The notes beneath the pieces are model-generated. The model was not told where the DNA came from. It searched no databases and worked only from the letters and a program-made list of their open reading frames with translations. From Hetaerina americana (Eukaryota; Arthropoda; Insecta; Odonata; Calopterygidae), in the NCBI GenBank assembly GCA_022747635.1, contig JAKTNV010000009.1:69524407-69588406 (forward strand): a stretch of 64,000 bases of DNA, in the 5' to 3' direction. A program made the position numbers and the translations under genes. Of the stretch, positions 9,732 to 21,420 are shown in pieces; the stretch's first letter is position 1, and every line of letters starts with the position of its first letter.

Positions 9732-11085
9732 TTGATGATTGTTTATATATATCTATATGGTGGAGGTGAAGAGGAGAAAGAGGTGGCTGGAATTGGCTGA
9801 AATTGGTGGGGGTGGTTGAGGGTGGCAGGGGCGGTGGGCGACGGAGAAGGGTTGGGAGGGTAAGGTCCAAGGAGAATGGCGGTGGTCATAAAGACTTTCA
9901 TCAGTTCATACAGTGTTTTTAATTTTATTGAACTTTCAATCTACCCTCCAATTATTTTTCGCAATAGGAAAACCCTTAATTATGCTCTCGAATGAAAGTA
10001 AAAAAGCGAGGTTGCCTGAAATATTTTCACTACCAGTTTTAGGTCGTTAAATATGCGAATATATCGAATAGTATTTTTCAAAGAATGTAAATTTTCTAAC
10101 CGCTAAATTCTCTTCAACCTGCTGAGTGAGCGTAAGATTTAGAATATAAAAGGGCGATTTACAGTTCTTCTTTATGGACAGTGAATAGTTTCTCAGCTGT
10201 CATCTAAATTGACTACATATTAATTTTCTTATTCATTAATATTTTCAGTAATGAATGCCTTATTTTATGGCAGCAATGTGGCGGATTGATTTTAGGCCCA
10301 ATTTGTTGTGTTCTTTTCCTATTGGTAAGGAAAACTGAACCAGATTTTATCATTGCATTAGAAGTAAGTAAATAGAAAATGTCAATTTCAAAGCAAGAAC
10401 TGAATTTTGGAATATTTGCAAAAGAATTTTAACTTTAAGTTGCTCACGTCTGTCTCATAAAATGATAAAAATAGTAAACCGTTGATATTTTCTCGAAAAG
10501 ATCACTTGGTATTTTAGTTTTTACGCATTAAAATGCTAGAAATATGTGAAAAAAAGCCTTATCCTCGAGTTCCTGAATACACTGAAACGACACAATTCTT
10601 GGAGTATGCGTCGTAAAACGACACAACCTGATGAAAGTATTGTTTCGTTTTACGAATATCCCTTAAACACCTGCGTGAGCTCAGATAAGCGTGCATTTTT
10701 CATCACATAATACGCTAGATGTTTAGACTGTGTATTTGAATATACTCTTCTGATCACTATTGGTCATTAAAAGGTCAAAGAATTGTGAAATAAGGGAAAT
10801 AATATGTGCATACCCCACATATGTTATTATTATGAGGATATTAGTATTTTTATTCTTCAACACAACATAAGCTACGTATCGAACGAAAGTGTCTATAATT
10901 TTATGAGAACCATTTCCACTACACTAAACAATGCTCTTAAAACGTTCCATCGCATAAAACATGACACTCCAGTTATTAAAACAAAAAAATGAGACCTCTT
11001 TCATCACCAAAATGCCCGCGAAACCTTTCTTTTAGAGCCTCTTGAGGATTAATTGCATTCCAACTTCGCGATGACTTCGTTCATT
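9732..11085. other. G-rich patch followed by AT-rich tract
   Basis: A purine/G-rich patch at about 9769-9885 (repeats of ggtgg and gaggag) is followed by AT-rich sequence. The only notable structure in the rest is the hairpin at 10611-10655. No gene recognised. Confidence 0.55.
10611..10655. repeat. 16-bp inverted repeat with one mismatch
   Basis: Positions 10611-10626 (tcgtaaaacgacacaa) pair with 10640-10655 at 15 of 16 positions, with a 13-nt loop. Further pairing of 10601-10607 with 10656-10661 around a 3-nt bulge would extend it to about 61 nt. The heptamer acgacac also occurs just upstream at 10587-10593. Size and shape approach a small pre-miRNA, but no known miRNA seed is recognised. 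Confidence 0.75.
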
Positions 11086-11089
11086 TCGG

Positions 11090-11700
11090 AAAAAAAGAAA
11101 CAGCCTACGACTCCAAAAGAGTGCTGGGACGAGTATTTCTAATTCACGTGCCCCCCCCCTTAAACCTCGCCCCCCCGGATCCCCTCTTCACCGCCCCCCG
11201 TCCCGATGGGTTCTACCTGCGACTCGGAGCACTCATGGCGAAACTTTAATCTTGAAAGGAACGCGGGAGTCTTCCCCGTTAAAACGATTCGCTCGTCGCA
11301 TCCGTCGCAAAAACGTCACCCACCATTCATTTCGTGGCGGCGATGAAAATGCACCCTTTACTCCCCCTACCCACCCCAAAAATTCCCCCTCTTCCTCACC
11401 CCCAAACACATCTCGCATGCTAAAAGATTCGTGGCCGCTCCAAGCCCCCCCTCTTTTCCCAGGTCCCTCTCCGTCCACGACCCCACTTCCCCCCCCCTTA
11501 TCGAACCTCTCCCCCCCCCTACCTTTCACCCTTGTGAGGTCTAAGAGCGAGGCGTCAAGCCTTTATCGCCCGCAAACCAGTTTCATTTCGATGCGCCGCC
11601 AATCCGCTCTCGGAACCAACCCCGTCTGGCGTTCGCGATTGCCAGTTTTTTCCCCTTCGGAACAAGTCCCTCCGAGTTGAAGACTCGGATGCGTGGCCAT
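11090..11700. other. C-rich GC island
   Basis: Abrupt GC-rich, strongly C-rich segment with several C-runs (for example 11151-11158 and 11491-11498). The open frames on both strands are Pro/Ser or Gly rich and reflect base composition. A CACGTG E-box lies at 11145-11150. It could be regulatory; no exon can be supported. Confidence 0.55.
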
Positions 11701-14700
11701 CGATCCCTAAGTCCATGGCATAATTACCTCGTCATGGTCCAACTACGGTCGCTTACTCTCGTTTAGAAGTAATAAATTCTCTTTCCTTCTTCTTTCTCAC
11801 CCCCACCCCCTGCACAACATTTTCCATCGAGGTCTGCATAGACCAAAATCCTTGCACCTGTCCAATTTATTAATCGTCATTTTTTCTACGGCCTTTGGGT
11901 TTTTCATGATCCTAATATTGTTCAATAACACTTTCCTCGGTGTTCCTTCCGTTGATGTAAATATTTTTCCCTTGACTGGTATTGTTTGTCTGTCGTAAGA
12001 TTGACGCGATAGTTATATAGCTTTCACTTCCCTACTCATGTCTCTATCGGACTTCTCTGCCAATCTTTAGTATTCAAGTTCCTTGTGCCTTCACAACGTG
12101 TTTTTAATACATTTTCCTTTTTCTTTACTAATCTCTGTTAAACAGTCACCTTGAGCTCAAATTGTGGTTATATAACCGAATTCTTCAAATTTATTGAATG
12201 CTGCTGCTTAGTAGCCTATTGATTACACTTGACTCCCGAACACATGTTATCAAATAATTACAAAACTTTTGTGGATGCATATGAATTTCATTTTTATATG
12301 AATCTCTTCAAAATACTAGTAAGGCACTGATAAATTCGGGGTGTTAAAGGAAAGGTTCTATTATAATTTCAGTGTAATGAATTGTGTAAAAATTCTTCAT
12401 GACTCTCTCCTTTCATAGAGAATCATCAATGAAACGAATCTTCTACATCAGGTAATTATTTTGCCCAATAAGGAACGTTAAGCTCTGAAAATATTTTACA
12501 AAACAATGAGAAGAATCTTGGAGTAAAATACAGCGTTTTAGATTATGAGAGAAAAATGACTTGTCAGTATACACGTAGATAAGATTAGTAATTAATTTTA
12601 TATTTAAATAATATATTTCTATCAAAAACAACTTAGCTCTTCTAGGCAAGAGAATGATTGAAGACATAAACTTTTGAGACATAAATATAAGGAAAGATCA
12701 TGATGGAGTGCTGAATATGTGGAAGGCAAAGAAGGAAGAATAATATTGGACATCAAGTAAAGAGCTTTTATATTTAGCCAGAAAAGTGAGGGATATTTTT
12801 CAGAGTAATTCGAAGAAAAAGTGGACGAACGACGTGTTGAGAGGTGTCCTCACTCGGGACGTTGAAGGTAATATTTAACTCTCATCGCACAGAAAACATT
12901 TTTATAATATTGCCTTAGACATTATTTGATCTGGTAATGAGCAGCGTTACACGCAAAATCGAAATTACAGCAATGGTTAAGCTTTTAGAGTTGAAATCCA
13001 TTTAGTAAAATACGTTCCGATATCAAGTAAAACGTAAAGATCACAGGTTTAAACCTCTTATATTATTTAAAGGCAGAAATTTGCATAGTTTTATTAACAA
13101 TTTATAATCAAATCCTTATAACGAAAAAATAACGCATCCCCTCATCGAGATAAATCATACACTCACTTTAACGATGGAAATATTTGGTGATTGAATGTTA
13201 AAGCTTAAACAATTTGGATATGTTATCAGAAACAACTGGTTCTTTTTGGCTTTAATTCGGTATTGAAACTTAATTTGTAACTTTAGAACATGCTCACTTT
13301 TTAACTGACAGTAACTACTTACGTTTGAAATCATACTACTGCAGGGAATATGAGTCGGGTTTCCAGATTTTTTCATCCCCCATGTGAACTCACAGTACCG
13401 ATAACTCCTGTATTTTTTTAGGTGAGAAACCGAAAAATGAAAAAACTACAGTATAACTAGTCTCCTTCAACTAAACTCACCTCATTGCTAGAAAATAATG
13501 TTTAAGATGTAAATAATAATTAATTTGTTGATTTACGAGGAACATTCGTAAGATATTTTGCCATTCTTTTTTGCTTGCGTGCTATTTGCCGGCCAAATTA
13601 TTATCGATTGTAAACAGAAATTGATTACTATGGCGTCTAGACCTCGTATTCTCGGACGTGCCTTTGTGCTTAACTCACTCTGGTAGAGAACGACCACGAG
13701 ATTTTATGGTGTGGATTTGGGGTACAGCAAATACGTCATTAGGGGAGAAGGAAATATAAGCAATAGCGAACAAATATTTCCTTGGAAGATGTGTTAAAGA
13801 GCACAAAAGTTTCTCTTAACTTAAAATATGTCAATCTCATCTGTAATTCATGACGTGTTCTAAGTAGATGCTTTCGGTCATCGACTCTAAACTAAAATTC
13901 ATAATTTCTGCTCATTTGAGACGTGCTTACCAAATTTACATAAAAAGGTTGCACTAAAAAACCCTGAATATATTTGTAAGGCGATTGCGTTGTTCATTGT
14001 ACATTCGTCGTACTGTCAAATTAGGGATGCATTTTGTAAAACCTAGTAGGAAAAGTGAAATGAATTATTTTCCCTTCATTAAATTAGAAACAGCCAAATT
14101 ATGATTCAACAGATTTCAATATTTAGGTATTACGAAGAAGCTCAATTAGTTTAAATTGGGAGAAAATCAATAATTAGCAACCTACAAATATTCAGGTCAC
14201 GAATGAACGCAAAATGAAGGAAGAGGAATAACGAAATGTATTTAATTGAACTACATGTCATGAAGACATATACAATGTATGCCGTATCTGCGCTTCAACT
14301 GTCTGAGACCAATTGTGCAAACCCAAATTCGTTGATACTACTGAATCTCGCGAAATAAAAAATTAAGTATCCCCATCTATGTCAGTTTTCGTTAAAGTTA
14401 CTTCCATGATGAGGTGTAATAGAGATACTACTCGTAACGAGACGTAAAAATCGTGCCGTTAAGAAATCGGATCTTAGTAAACTCCCAGACTACATCGTTT
14501 CTCATTTGTAGGGTCTACTGCAGTGATTTTTAATTAACACAAAAGGTCTAATATGATTAATGACGGCGAAAAAACTAGTACTTATAACGTTACGTTCAAA
14601 TACGAATGCGGTGTGACAAGGAGAAATAAGTGGAAAAAAATGATTGGCATCATTAACAGAAACCGCCGATAAGAGAAACTGAGGAATGTCATATCTAGGA

Positions 14701-14715
14701 TTTTATAGAAAGGAG
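11701..14715. other. AT-rich non-coding tract
   Basis: Long AT-rich tract with no recognised gene, RNA or repeat family. A minus-strand splice-donor-like match near 13,486 (gaggtgagt) lies in AT-rich context and is probably chance. Confidence 0.65.
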
Positions 14716-14719
14716 AATA

Positions 14720-16090
14720 GAAAGTAGACCCTACGCCAAGTCCTCGCATAGACGGTCGAGAAAACAACGGGTGGAGTTGTGAGGCAAGGGCGAGCGCGGG
14801 CGAGCCACGCCGAGACGGGATGCCGGGCGAAGCGGCGTGGGACCCGCGCCCCGTCAACGTGCGACGATTCCCCGTGCGGCGGGGGAGAGCCGGCGCGCCG
14901 ACGGAGGGCCTTGCTCTGCCGCCCGAACCGCCTCGACTCCCACGCCGAACCCTTTAACGAGCAGGGGAAGTCGACGCGGGGTGAGGGAGGGAAGGGTACG
15001 AGGGAGCCGGGGGAAGGGGGAGACAGGGGAAGGACCCCCAGCTTCCAGCGGCCGCCGCATCGGTCGCGGCGAGATTGGCGCCACGTTCCGGCCTCACATC
15101 TACCCTCTCTCTCGCACTCCCTCAGTCCCTCTCTCTATCCCTCGCACCACATACACCCTTTACGTCTTTGGCGAGCCGGTTCCTTCCCCTTATGCCTCAT
15201 CTAAGCCACCCCTTGCATCACCAAGCCGCGTCCCCCTCCCTCCCCCATCCTCCTACGCCCTCCAAACCTCCCTCTTCCTCATCCCGTTCCTCGGTAGCCT
15301 TAATCTTCGGACCCCCACCCCCGCAAACCCTCCTCACTCCCAACTCCTCCCTTCCCTTGCCCCATCCCCTCCCCCTTCGTCCGCCTTCCATGGCCCCTGG
15401 TTCTCAATTTTCCCTGAAGATGACGTAGCCACCTTTCCTACCCTCCTCCGTATATACCAATAGAAAGAGGGGATTTAACTTACCGCCCTATCTGCTTGAC
15501 ATGCGCCTTCCTCCATCGCCGACACCCCTTCCCACCGCCCGCAGTCCCGCGCCCGGCCTCCCCACCCCACAAACCCCCAACATCACGATACGAGAGAGAG
15601 AGCTGGAAAAACTAAAAAGAAAAAAAAAACTTTTTCGCGTTCCGTTTTATTTTTCGAAACTCTTCCCCATCCCATTTCCCGGTTCTCTTTCGTTCACTCC
15701 CCAACCCATTTCCATGACCCTCTCGCTCTTTCTCTCTCTCTTTACCCTCCTTTCTCTCCCCACCGTCCGAAACCCCCCCTGGAATAGAGGGAACGTTAAA
15801 GGGGGAAAGGGGCTTTGGGGGGATACTCTCTTCGCTCCGGCTAACATCTCCCCCTAACCTCTCTCTCTCTCTCTCCCTCCATCCTTCTCCCCCCGGCCTC
15901 CTCCTCAATACTTCCTCCCACATACTTCTCTCTCTCTCTCCATCTCCCCTCTCCTTCGACCCCTCCCCCGCAGCCCTCTCCCCCTTCGCCCCCTCCGCTC
16001 AGGATGGTTCGTCGCCGAGCCACGTTGATGCAAAGAAGGGAAGAGGAGGCGAGGGAGTCAGTCTGGTTTCTGGGGTTCTCTGCCAGCCCG
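14720..16090. other. CpG-rich to pyrimidine-rich island
   Basis: The island opens with a CpG-dense, purine-biased segment (about 14,780-15,060) and then switches to a long C+T-rich tract (about 15,080-15,990) with CT microsatellite runs. Overlapping open frames up to about 208 codons exist in several phases at once, which is typical of stop-poor skewed DNA. It lies just upstream of the UTR-like segment ending at 16,823 and may be its promoter. No TATA box was found. Confidence 0.55.
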
Positions 16091-16099
16091 GTGGGGAAA

Positions 16100-16823
16100 A
16101 ACGGGACTTCGCTTTTTGTCGGCGGCCGGTGTCGTCGCCTCTGACCGCGGGGGTGGTGGATTTTTTTCCCGGTGGGCCCGTCGTCACCCGGGGGGTCCTG
16201 CCGTTCTCGTGAGGGCTACACGAGGATGTTTCCTGGAAAAAGCGAGCGTTCTTCGTGTTCTCCAAGGTGTTCACGCGTCGCGACCATGGGTTCGGACGTT
16301 GGGACAATTTTTTCACCATCCTCACTCCCGATGGACTTCGGTGCCTGAGGAAGGAGACGTGTCGCTTCTTTGGAGATCATCCGAATCAAAAGTGAGAGAT
16401 ACTTTTGCCCTCCCCATCCGTTCCTTCATCCGAGAGAGTTTTCTCTCCAGTGTCAATTTTTAGTGTGGTTGTGTGGACGGTTTTTGAAGGTGAAGGTTTG
16501 AATTTTTTCGCCCCCGGGACTTGTACTTCGTTGAATCTCCCACCCAGACTCCGGACATGCATTGCTTCCCGTTCCTCTCGCCAAGAACATTGACTTTCTT
16601 AGCGATGTGAACTTGTGATTTTTTTTTTCTAAGCTCGGCGAGGGAGGACTTTTCCCACAGTTTTTTTTCCGAAAGGAAGTGCTCCTCCTCGAACTCTTGG
16701 AGAGAGTGTCGCCCTTTTACCATTGTTCTTCGTCGAAATTCATCATACGCTTCTCGAGGCTTCCTTGCGACGCTTTTCGGAGGTTTGGCGTCGGTGGAGT
16801 CGAATCCTAATTGAAAGATAAAG
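16100..16823 (+). other. Candidate non-coding first exon ending at a splice donor
   Basis: Unlike the flanking skewed DNA, this segment has balanced composition and UTR-like texture. It ends with aag|gtgagt (donor GT at 16824-16825), a strong metazoan 5' splice-site match. It sits directly downstream of a CpG-rich island. No convincing ORF reads into the donor, so if it is an exon it is probably 5' UTR. The 5' boundary given is arbitrary. Chance donor matches are common, so this remains a hypothesis. Confidence 0.22.
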
Positions 16824-17380
16824 GTGAGTGAAAGATACTGTCCCCTGTCTTTGCCCCATGAGACTTCTTTCCCGTTTTTTGCAATTCCCGTGTTCTTCTC
16901 CCCGCGGACTTGGCTCACGATTTCAGTCTTGTCCCGCATTTTTACTTTTATCACTACCACTCGCCAAAATACCTCAAGGAAAGACGTCAATTTTGGACGT
17001 TCTCCTCGTACATTCGACACTCGAAGGACGTCTTTCCTCTGGTTAAACTTAACGCGAGCGCCGAAGGTGAACAGGTGCAAAAACGCAAGGTAGTTGGAGG
17101 ATTCGCGCTACTTCCGCGCGAGGCGGGTTGCCTCGAGTTCCCGGGGCGGGCGGCCGCCGCCTCGGTGGCATCGGATAGAGGCGTCAATCCCGGTCGGGCG
17201 CCCGGCGCTCGGCCGGATCGGTCCCCGGCGACAGATGGCCCGCTTCCCGGGGTTTCCCGTCCCTTCACTCCCCGGCTACAGCGTAGCACAGTATTGTGGG
17301 CTCCTACCTTTCCTTTCATCACAAATTCTTTTACGCGTCTTTTACGATCAAACATTTTATATGAAGTAGCGTAACAGTAG
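16824..17380. other. Balanced then CpG-rich sequence after the donor
   Basis: Up to 17,090 this is mixed sequence. From 17,100 to 17,280 it is a compact CpG island with palindromic GC motifs (a NotI-type gcggccgc near 17,150). An antisense open frame of 206 codons spans 16,460-17,080 but shows no recognisable domain. No gene is called. Confidence 0.5.
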
Positions 17381-18320
17381 ATTGCGGATATGCATTCTTA
17401 CCATTTTCGTTCTCTTCTGACTGAAACCCAACTTGAAACATCTTCCTCCAGTGGAATAGAGTACTTGGTTATATGCGGGGCCAATTTGCAGCTTTTCATG
17501 AATTTTGAAAACCCGGAGTATTTTTGGTTTATTTTTTTAATGTTTTCGAATACAAATTTTTACCAAATATATATTTTTACGAATACCCTATGGTAAAAAC
17601 TTTAGTGTAAATGCTTGTTTTCGATCATTTTGTGCCGTGTTGATGACTTATTTGGAAAATCAATGATCAATCAAATTTTTTATGCTAAATAAGATGTTAG
17701 TCCGTCACAATAATAAAAAATATTTGTTTCATTCTCTAAGTAACGATATTCCGTTATCCATTTTAAGGAGAGCTTGCAGGGTTTTTCGATTTCAGGAAAG
17801 GATGTTTGCTCTGTTGGTTGGATATCTGAATGGTTAATGTGACTTCTGTCTTTCTTCAAAGTGTTTCTTTATTGACGAATCGACAAATTTCTCTTCTAAA
17901 TGCGGACTCCTATTATACAAGGGAGTTTAACGAGCCGGGACGCGAGGGTCCTGGCGCCCGGCTACTCCCCACTCCTCCGACCGGGAATCGGGGATGGCAG
18001 CGAGCGGCACAGAGGACGCGCAAATGATTTCAGTCCCCCCATCGTTTCTCGAGTAATGAAAGCTCACGCTTAAGCAAAAGCTCTATTCTACTTGAAAACA
18101 ATTGTCCTTTCGTGTTTTTACGGGATGCAAAAACCAAAACGTAACCAAGGCAGTCATTTTCCGACTAAATTTCAGAGTCGCGAAGGACTTGTATATTTTT
18201 CACACTCGTCTGTCGTATGCGTGGAGATAAATGTAGGCCTTATTCACTTCAGCTTTGAAGGGGTCTAGTTTTTGAGGGAATCACAGACACAGTCACAGGA
18301 ATTCTTGTAATTTTCTAATT
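17381..18320. other. AT-rich tract with a small GC patch
   Basis: Mostly AT-rich. A GC-rich patch at about 17,930-18,020 interrupts it. No gene, RNA or repeat recognised. Confidence 0.55.
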
Positions 18321-19500
18321 ATTTCGGTGAGATGGATTTTCTTAGCGTCACGGTCGTTCTCCGAAGTGTCACCAACCGCTCTCACTGCACGACCTTCTCA
18401 CGATATCACCATGCAAAGGAACCATGGGCGAAGTCAACGTGATGGGAACGTGGGTTGGGGTGAACTCGAGAGGGGCGACACGATTGGAAGGGTGTCCTGT
18501 GATCGAGACCGGGGACCACTGGTCAAGGCACCGTCTGCCGACGGGACCACCGGTCAAGGCACCACTCGCCGCGCAAGCGATAGGTCCCGCCTCGGGCAGC
18601 GGGCGGTCAATTCTACCTCCCCGCAAGACGTGCTCCGACGTGGGGGGACCGGTCTTCTCGCCGGCCTCGTCGGGGGCAAAGGTTGACAGGATATGCACCT
18701 GTGACGAGGAAGCCGTCCAAACAGAGGACGCGCTAGATAGACGGTCATCGTATGGGGGTGACAATGCAGTCTGGTCGGGGCGGGTATACGGTGATTGGGG
18801 AAGGGGCGATATTGAGATAGGCAGGTAGATGCATCATAGGAGGAGGGTAGAGTGGGCCGATGATCGTTGTTATATCCGGGGTTAGGCGAGAGAGAGAGAA
18901 GGGGGGGTTGGGTGGAAGGATGGTGGCGAGCGGTGTTAGGTAGCCGGGGACGGTTGTTTGATCCGAACGGACTCCGTACCGAGTTGGGGGTGTGAGGTGT
19001 GTGATGTACATACCTACGTGCAAAGGAGTGAGAGGGGACGGGTTTAACTGTGATAGGCTAGTCTCCGCTTTCCCGCCACACACGCGGGGCCAGCGAGCGG
19101 GGAGCGCGTGTGGTTTTTAGTGGCAGGGAAGTTCGTGTGGGTCGGGGTGTGTTGTCGGTTGAATGGCGCGGGACGCTGGTGTGGGATGGGGCTAGTTTCG
19201 CGGGAGGCGCGGGTCATGCCACCGACGGGCCTCGATCATCGCTGATATGCCCGGGATGAGGATGTGGGGAATACGTTTGGGAGGGGGGCGGAGGGGGTCG
19301 GAATCGGAGTCCCTGGTGGAGTGGGAGCTGCGGCGGGGTGAAGGAAGGGATGGGTAAGGTATGTGCACAGGTGTAAGTGCGTGTCCTATCCACTCGACCC
19401 CTCCGCGTCTATGTTTAAACCACGGCAAACCTCCCCATTCCGACGCCCGTGGACCATAACACGGACGCAGACTTGGCAGGGGGCTCATGAAGGGCAACCC
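18321..19500. other. GC-rich, G-biased island
   Basis: CpG-rich near 18,400-18,700 and G-biased from about 18,760 to 19,350. It contains the 31-bp-period direct repeat listed at 18512-18563. Overlapping open frames on both strands have no recognisable domain. Likely regulatory or simply compositional. Confidence 0.5.
18512..18563. repeat. Two-copy direct repeat, 31-bp period
   Basis: A 21-bp unit, gggaccac followed by y-ggtcaaggcacc (one substitution between copies), occurs at 18512-18532 and 18543-18563. Each copy contains a near-palindrome gaccac-ggtc and the hexamer tcaagg, the start of an FTZ-F1/SF-1-type half-site. The spacing is close to three helical turns. Confidence 0.8.
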
Positions 19501-19895
19501 ACGGACCGTTACGGTAAATTATATTTGAAAAAAAAAAAGAAAACTGCTCTTATAGCTGTAGAATTTTTCACTTTTTTTAAATCCTTCCTCTGCATACTTT
19601 GCTTCACGCCATTAATTTGTGTTGCAATTTCATTCATTAGCTTCTCACTAGGTAGTATTCTTCTAGACTCGACGCCCCTGAAGCTTTTCTGGCAGGTGGA
19701 AAGGTTGATGTGTACCCTTAGAATAAAATTGCTTTCCAATCCAATTACTTCACCAACTCAATCACTGAAAAGTAAATTTTCACTGATTCAAATAAATTTT
19801 TGCGAAGTATCCACAATTGTTCACAAATTATTTCTTCATCAGCTTCAACCCCAATCTAATCTCTTATACTTCCATCCTGCGTATACTTGACACCG
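19501..19895. other. AT-rich break between GC islands
   Basis: AT-rich sequence with a poly(A)-like run at about 19,528-19,541. No feature recognised; open frames on both strands appear spurious. Confidence 0.5.
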
Positions 19896-20255
19896 GAACT
19901 TTCACGCAAAGTGAATCACTCAGCGCCCATTGAGTTCACGCATCATGTGTGTCTTCCCGACACACTCGCAAGTACGCACTCAGAGACCACGTCCCGTGGG
20001 ACTAGATGCGATGAAACGGAGTCCTGCTGGTTTTAAATGCGATTGGAGTAAGGAATCGAGTCCATCTGCCTATCTATGAAATTTGCGCCACACTGTCTCC
20101 CAAAACTCTCTCCCACAAGCCCCATCTCTCCATCCTAATGGCCGCGGCGATTGTTAATAGCGAGCTAATGCTTTAATGGGGAATGACACATCGTTGGAAG
20201 GGGGGCGTGAGCAGGGAGCAATGGAGAGAGAGGAATTCATTCATTCACCGGGAGA

Positions 20256-20279
20256 CCGCGGGGTGAGAGAACCCCGCGG
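20256..20279. repeat. Perfect 9-bp GC hairpin
   Basis: ccgcggggt (20256-20264) and accccgcgg (20271-20279) are exact complements around a 6-nt loop gagaga. This would be a very stable hairpin. No T-run follows on either strand. Confidence 0.8.
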
Positions 20280-21065
20280 AATTGTGGGAGGAGGAGTAAT
20301 ACGTGCATTTGATTGCGTGCGAGCGGGCGAATAAATGTGCAATCGCTCGAAGTGGGTGTTATTATGCATGCGGGTCGGGAGGAGGAGGGAGGGCCAGAGA
20401 GTTGCGTATCGGATAGAGTGGGATGAGGAGGTTATGGAGGGAAGTGCAGATTGAAGGGGTGGGGGGGTGTCGCAGTCAGCCCCGTATCGACGGGACGTCG
20501 AAGAAGCCCCACTAGGGAGCGCAGCAAGGTCGCATAGCCGCTGCACTTTTGTGTTCTGGGATGGTGGTGGAAGGGGGAAGATTGTTTTGGACCCGCGAGG
20601 GCAGAGGATGGGGAGAGGGGAGGGGGGGGAGACAAGGGTGTGCGACGCGAGTGGGGGGTGGGGAGTTGCATTGTCAAGCACGGCGTGTGTGCCTCGTGCG
20701 TATTCGTGGTGTATTTGGTGGAGGGGGTGGGGTGAGGTGCCGAGGTGGCTGCGTCACGGTCATTCACGAGCGAAGCGAATGCAACGGCGGGCGAGCGCTA
20801 TAGTGATGCAGTTCCTCCGTCCACCCTGCCCCCCACCCCACCGCCACCCCCAATTTCCCTTCCATGCCCCACCCCCAATGCCCCGACTCCGCGTACGGGA
20901 CGGCCGGAACAGAGCGGGACAAGGCCGCGTGTCAGAGAGAAGGGAAGAGGAGGGGGCGGGGGGGGGGGGCTCGATGACAGGTGGGTGGTGCGTCAGGAGT
21001 CGGGGGGTGGTTTTGTGTTGGGTATGGCATACCATTCACACAAAACGGTCACACCGCGGGTTAGA

Positions 21066-21154
21066 GGGATCGGGAGGGAGAGGGGGTGGGAGTGTGGAGA
21101 TGCGATTGCGGGTGGGTGGGGGTGAGTCAGGTCCGCGCGAGGGTGGGTGGGTGG
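21066..21154 (+). other. G-quadruplex-prone cluster
   Basis: Positions 21066-21090 contain five runs of three or more G with 1-3 nt loops, fitting the classic quadruplex pattern. Two further gggtggg clusters follow at about 21,109-21,122 and 21,141-21,154. On the transcribed strand such motifs can affect transcription; function is inference. Confidence 0.6.
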
Positions 21155-21420
21155 ATGAGGCGGGTGTGAGGGTGTCGATTTTGGTCTTGTCGCTTGTTCT
21201 GTGGTTTCGATGAGGTTGTGTGCGATGCATCGGCGGTCCACCGCCAAATGCACGAGCGGCCGCCGTCTCTGAGTGTGTGTGTGTGTGTGCCGTGTAGGGG
21301 AAGGGAGCCTCGGTCGTTGACGGCGCCAAACGTTTTAGTGGGACTGCGCGACACTCCGCTAATGCGTTTGATCAGTTTTGCACCTCGCCGTGAAACTCTC
21401 TCCGCGTGAGCTCGGAAAGA

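Larger units (their letters stand above)
19896..21420. other. G-rich island with quadruplex-type runs
   Basis: Strong G bias on the + strand from about 20,190 to 21,180, with runs of 12 G (20958-20969) and repeated gggtggg motifs. The longest open frame of the window (about 248 codons, 20,467-21,213) is Gly/Arg-rich with a dense C-rich shadow frame on the other strand, so it is compositional. A GT microsatellite lies near 21,271-21,288. No gene called. Confidence 0.6.

Noticed and set aside
13481..13495. Minus-strand splice donor gaggtgagt
   Set aside because: It is isolated in AT-rich DNA with no exon-like sequence upstream.
14779..15463. Overlapping + strand frames of 117-208 codons
   Set aside because: Compositional: CpG-rich then CT-rich DNA without stops. 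The peptides are Pro/Ser/Arg-rich and match nothing known.
20467..21213. Longest + strand open frame (about 248 codons)
   Set aside because: It is Gly/Arg/Val-rich from G-biased DNA that lacks stops, with long frames in other phases and on the other strand. No domain is visible.
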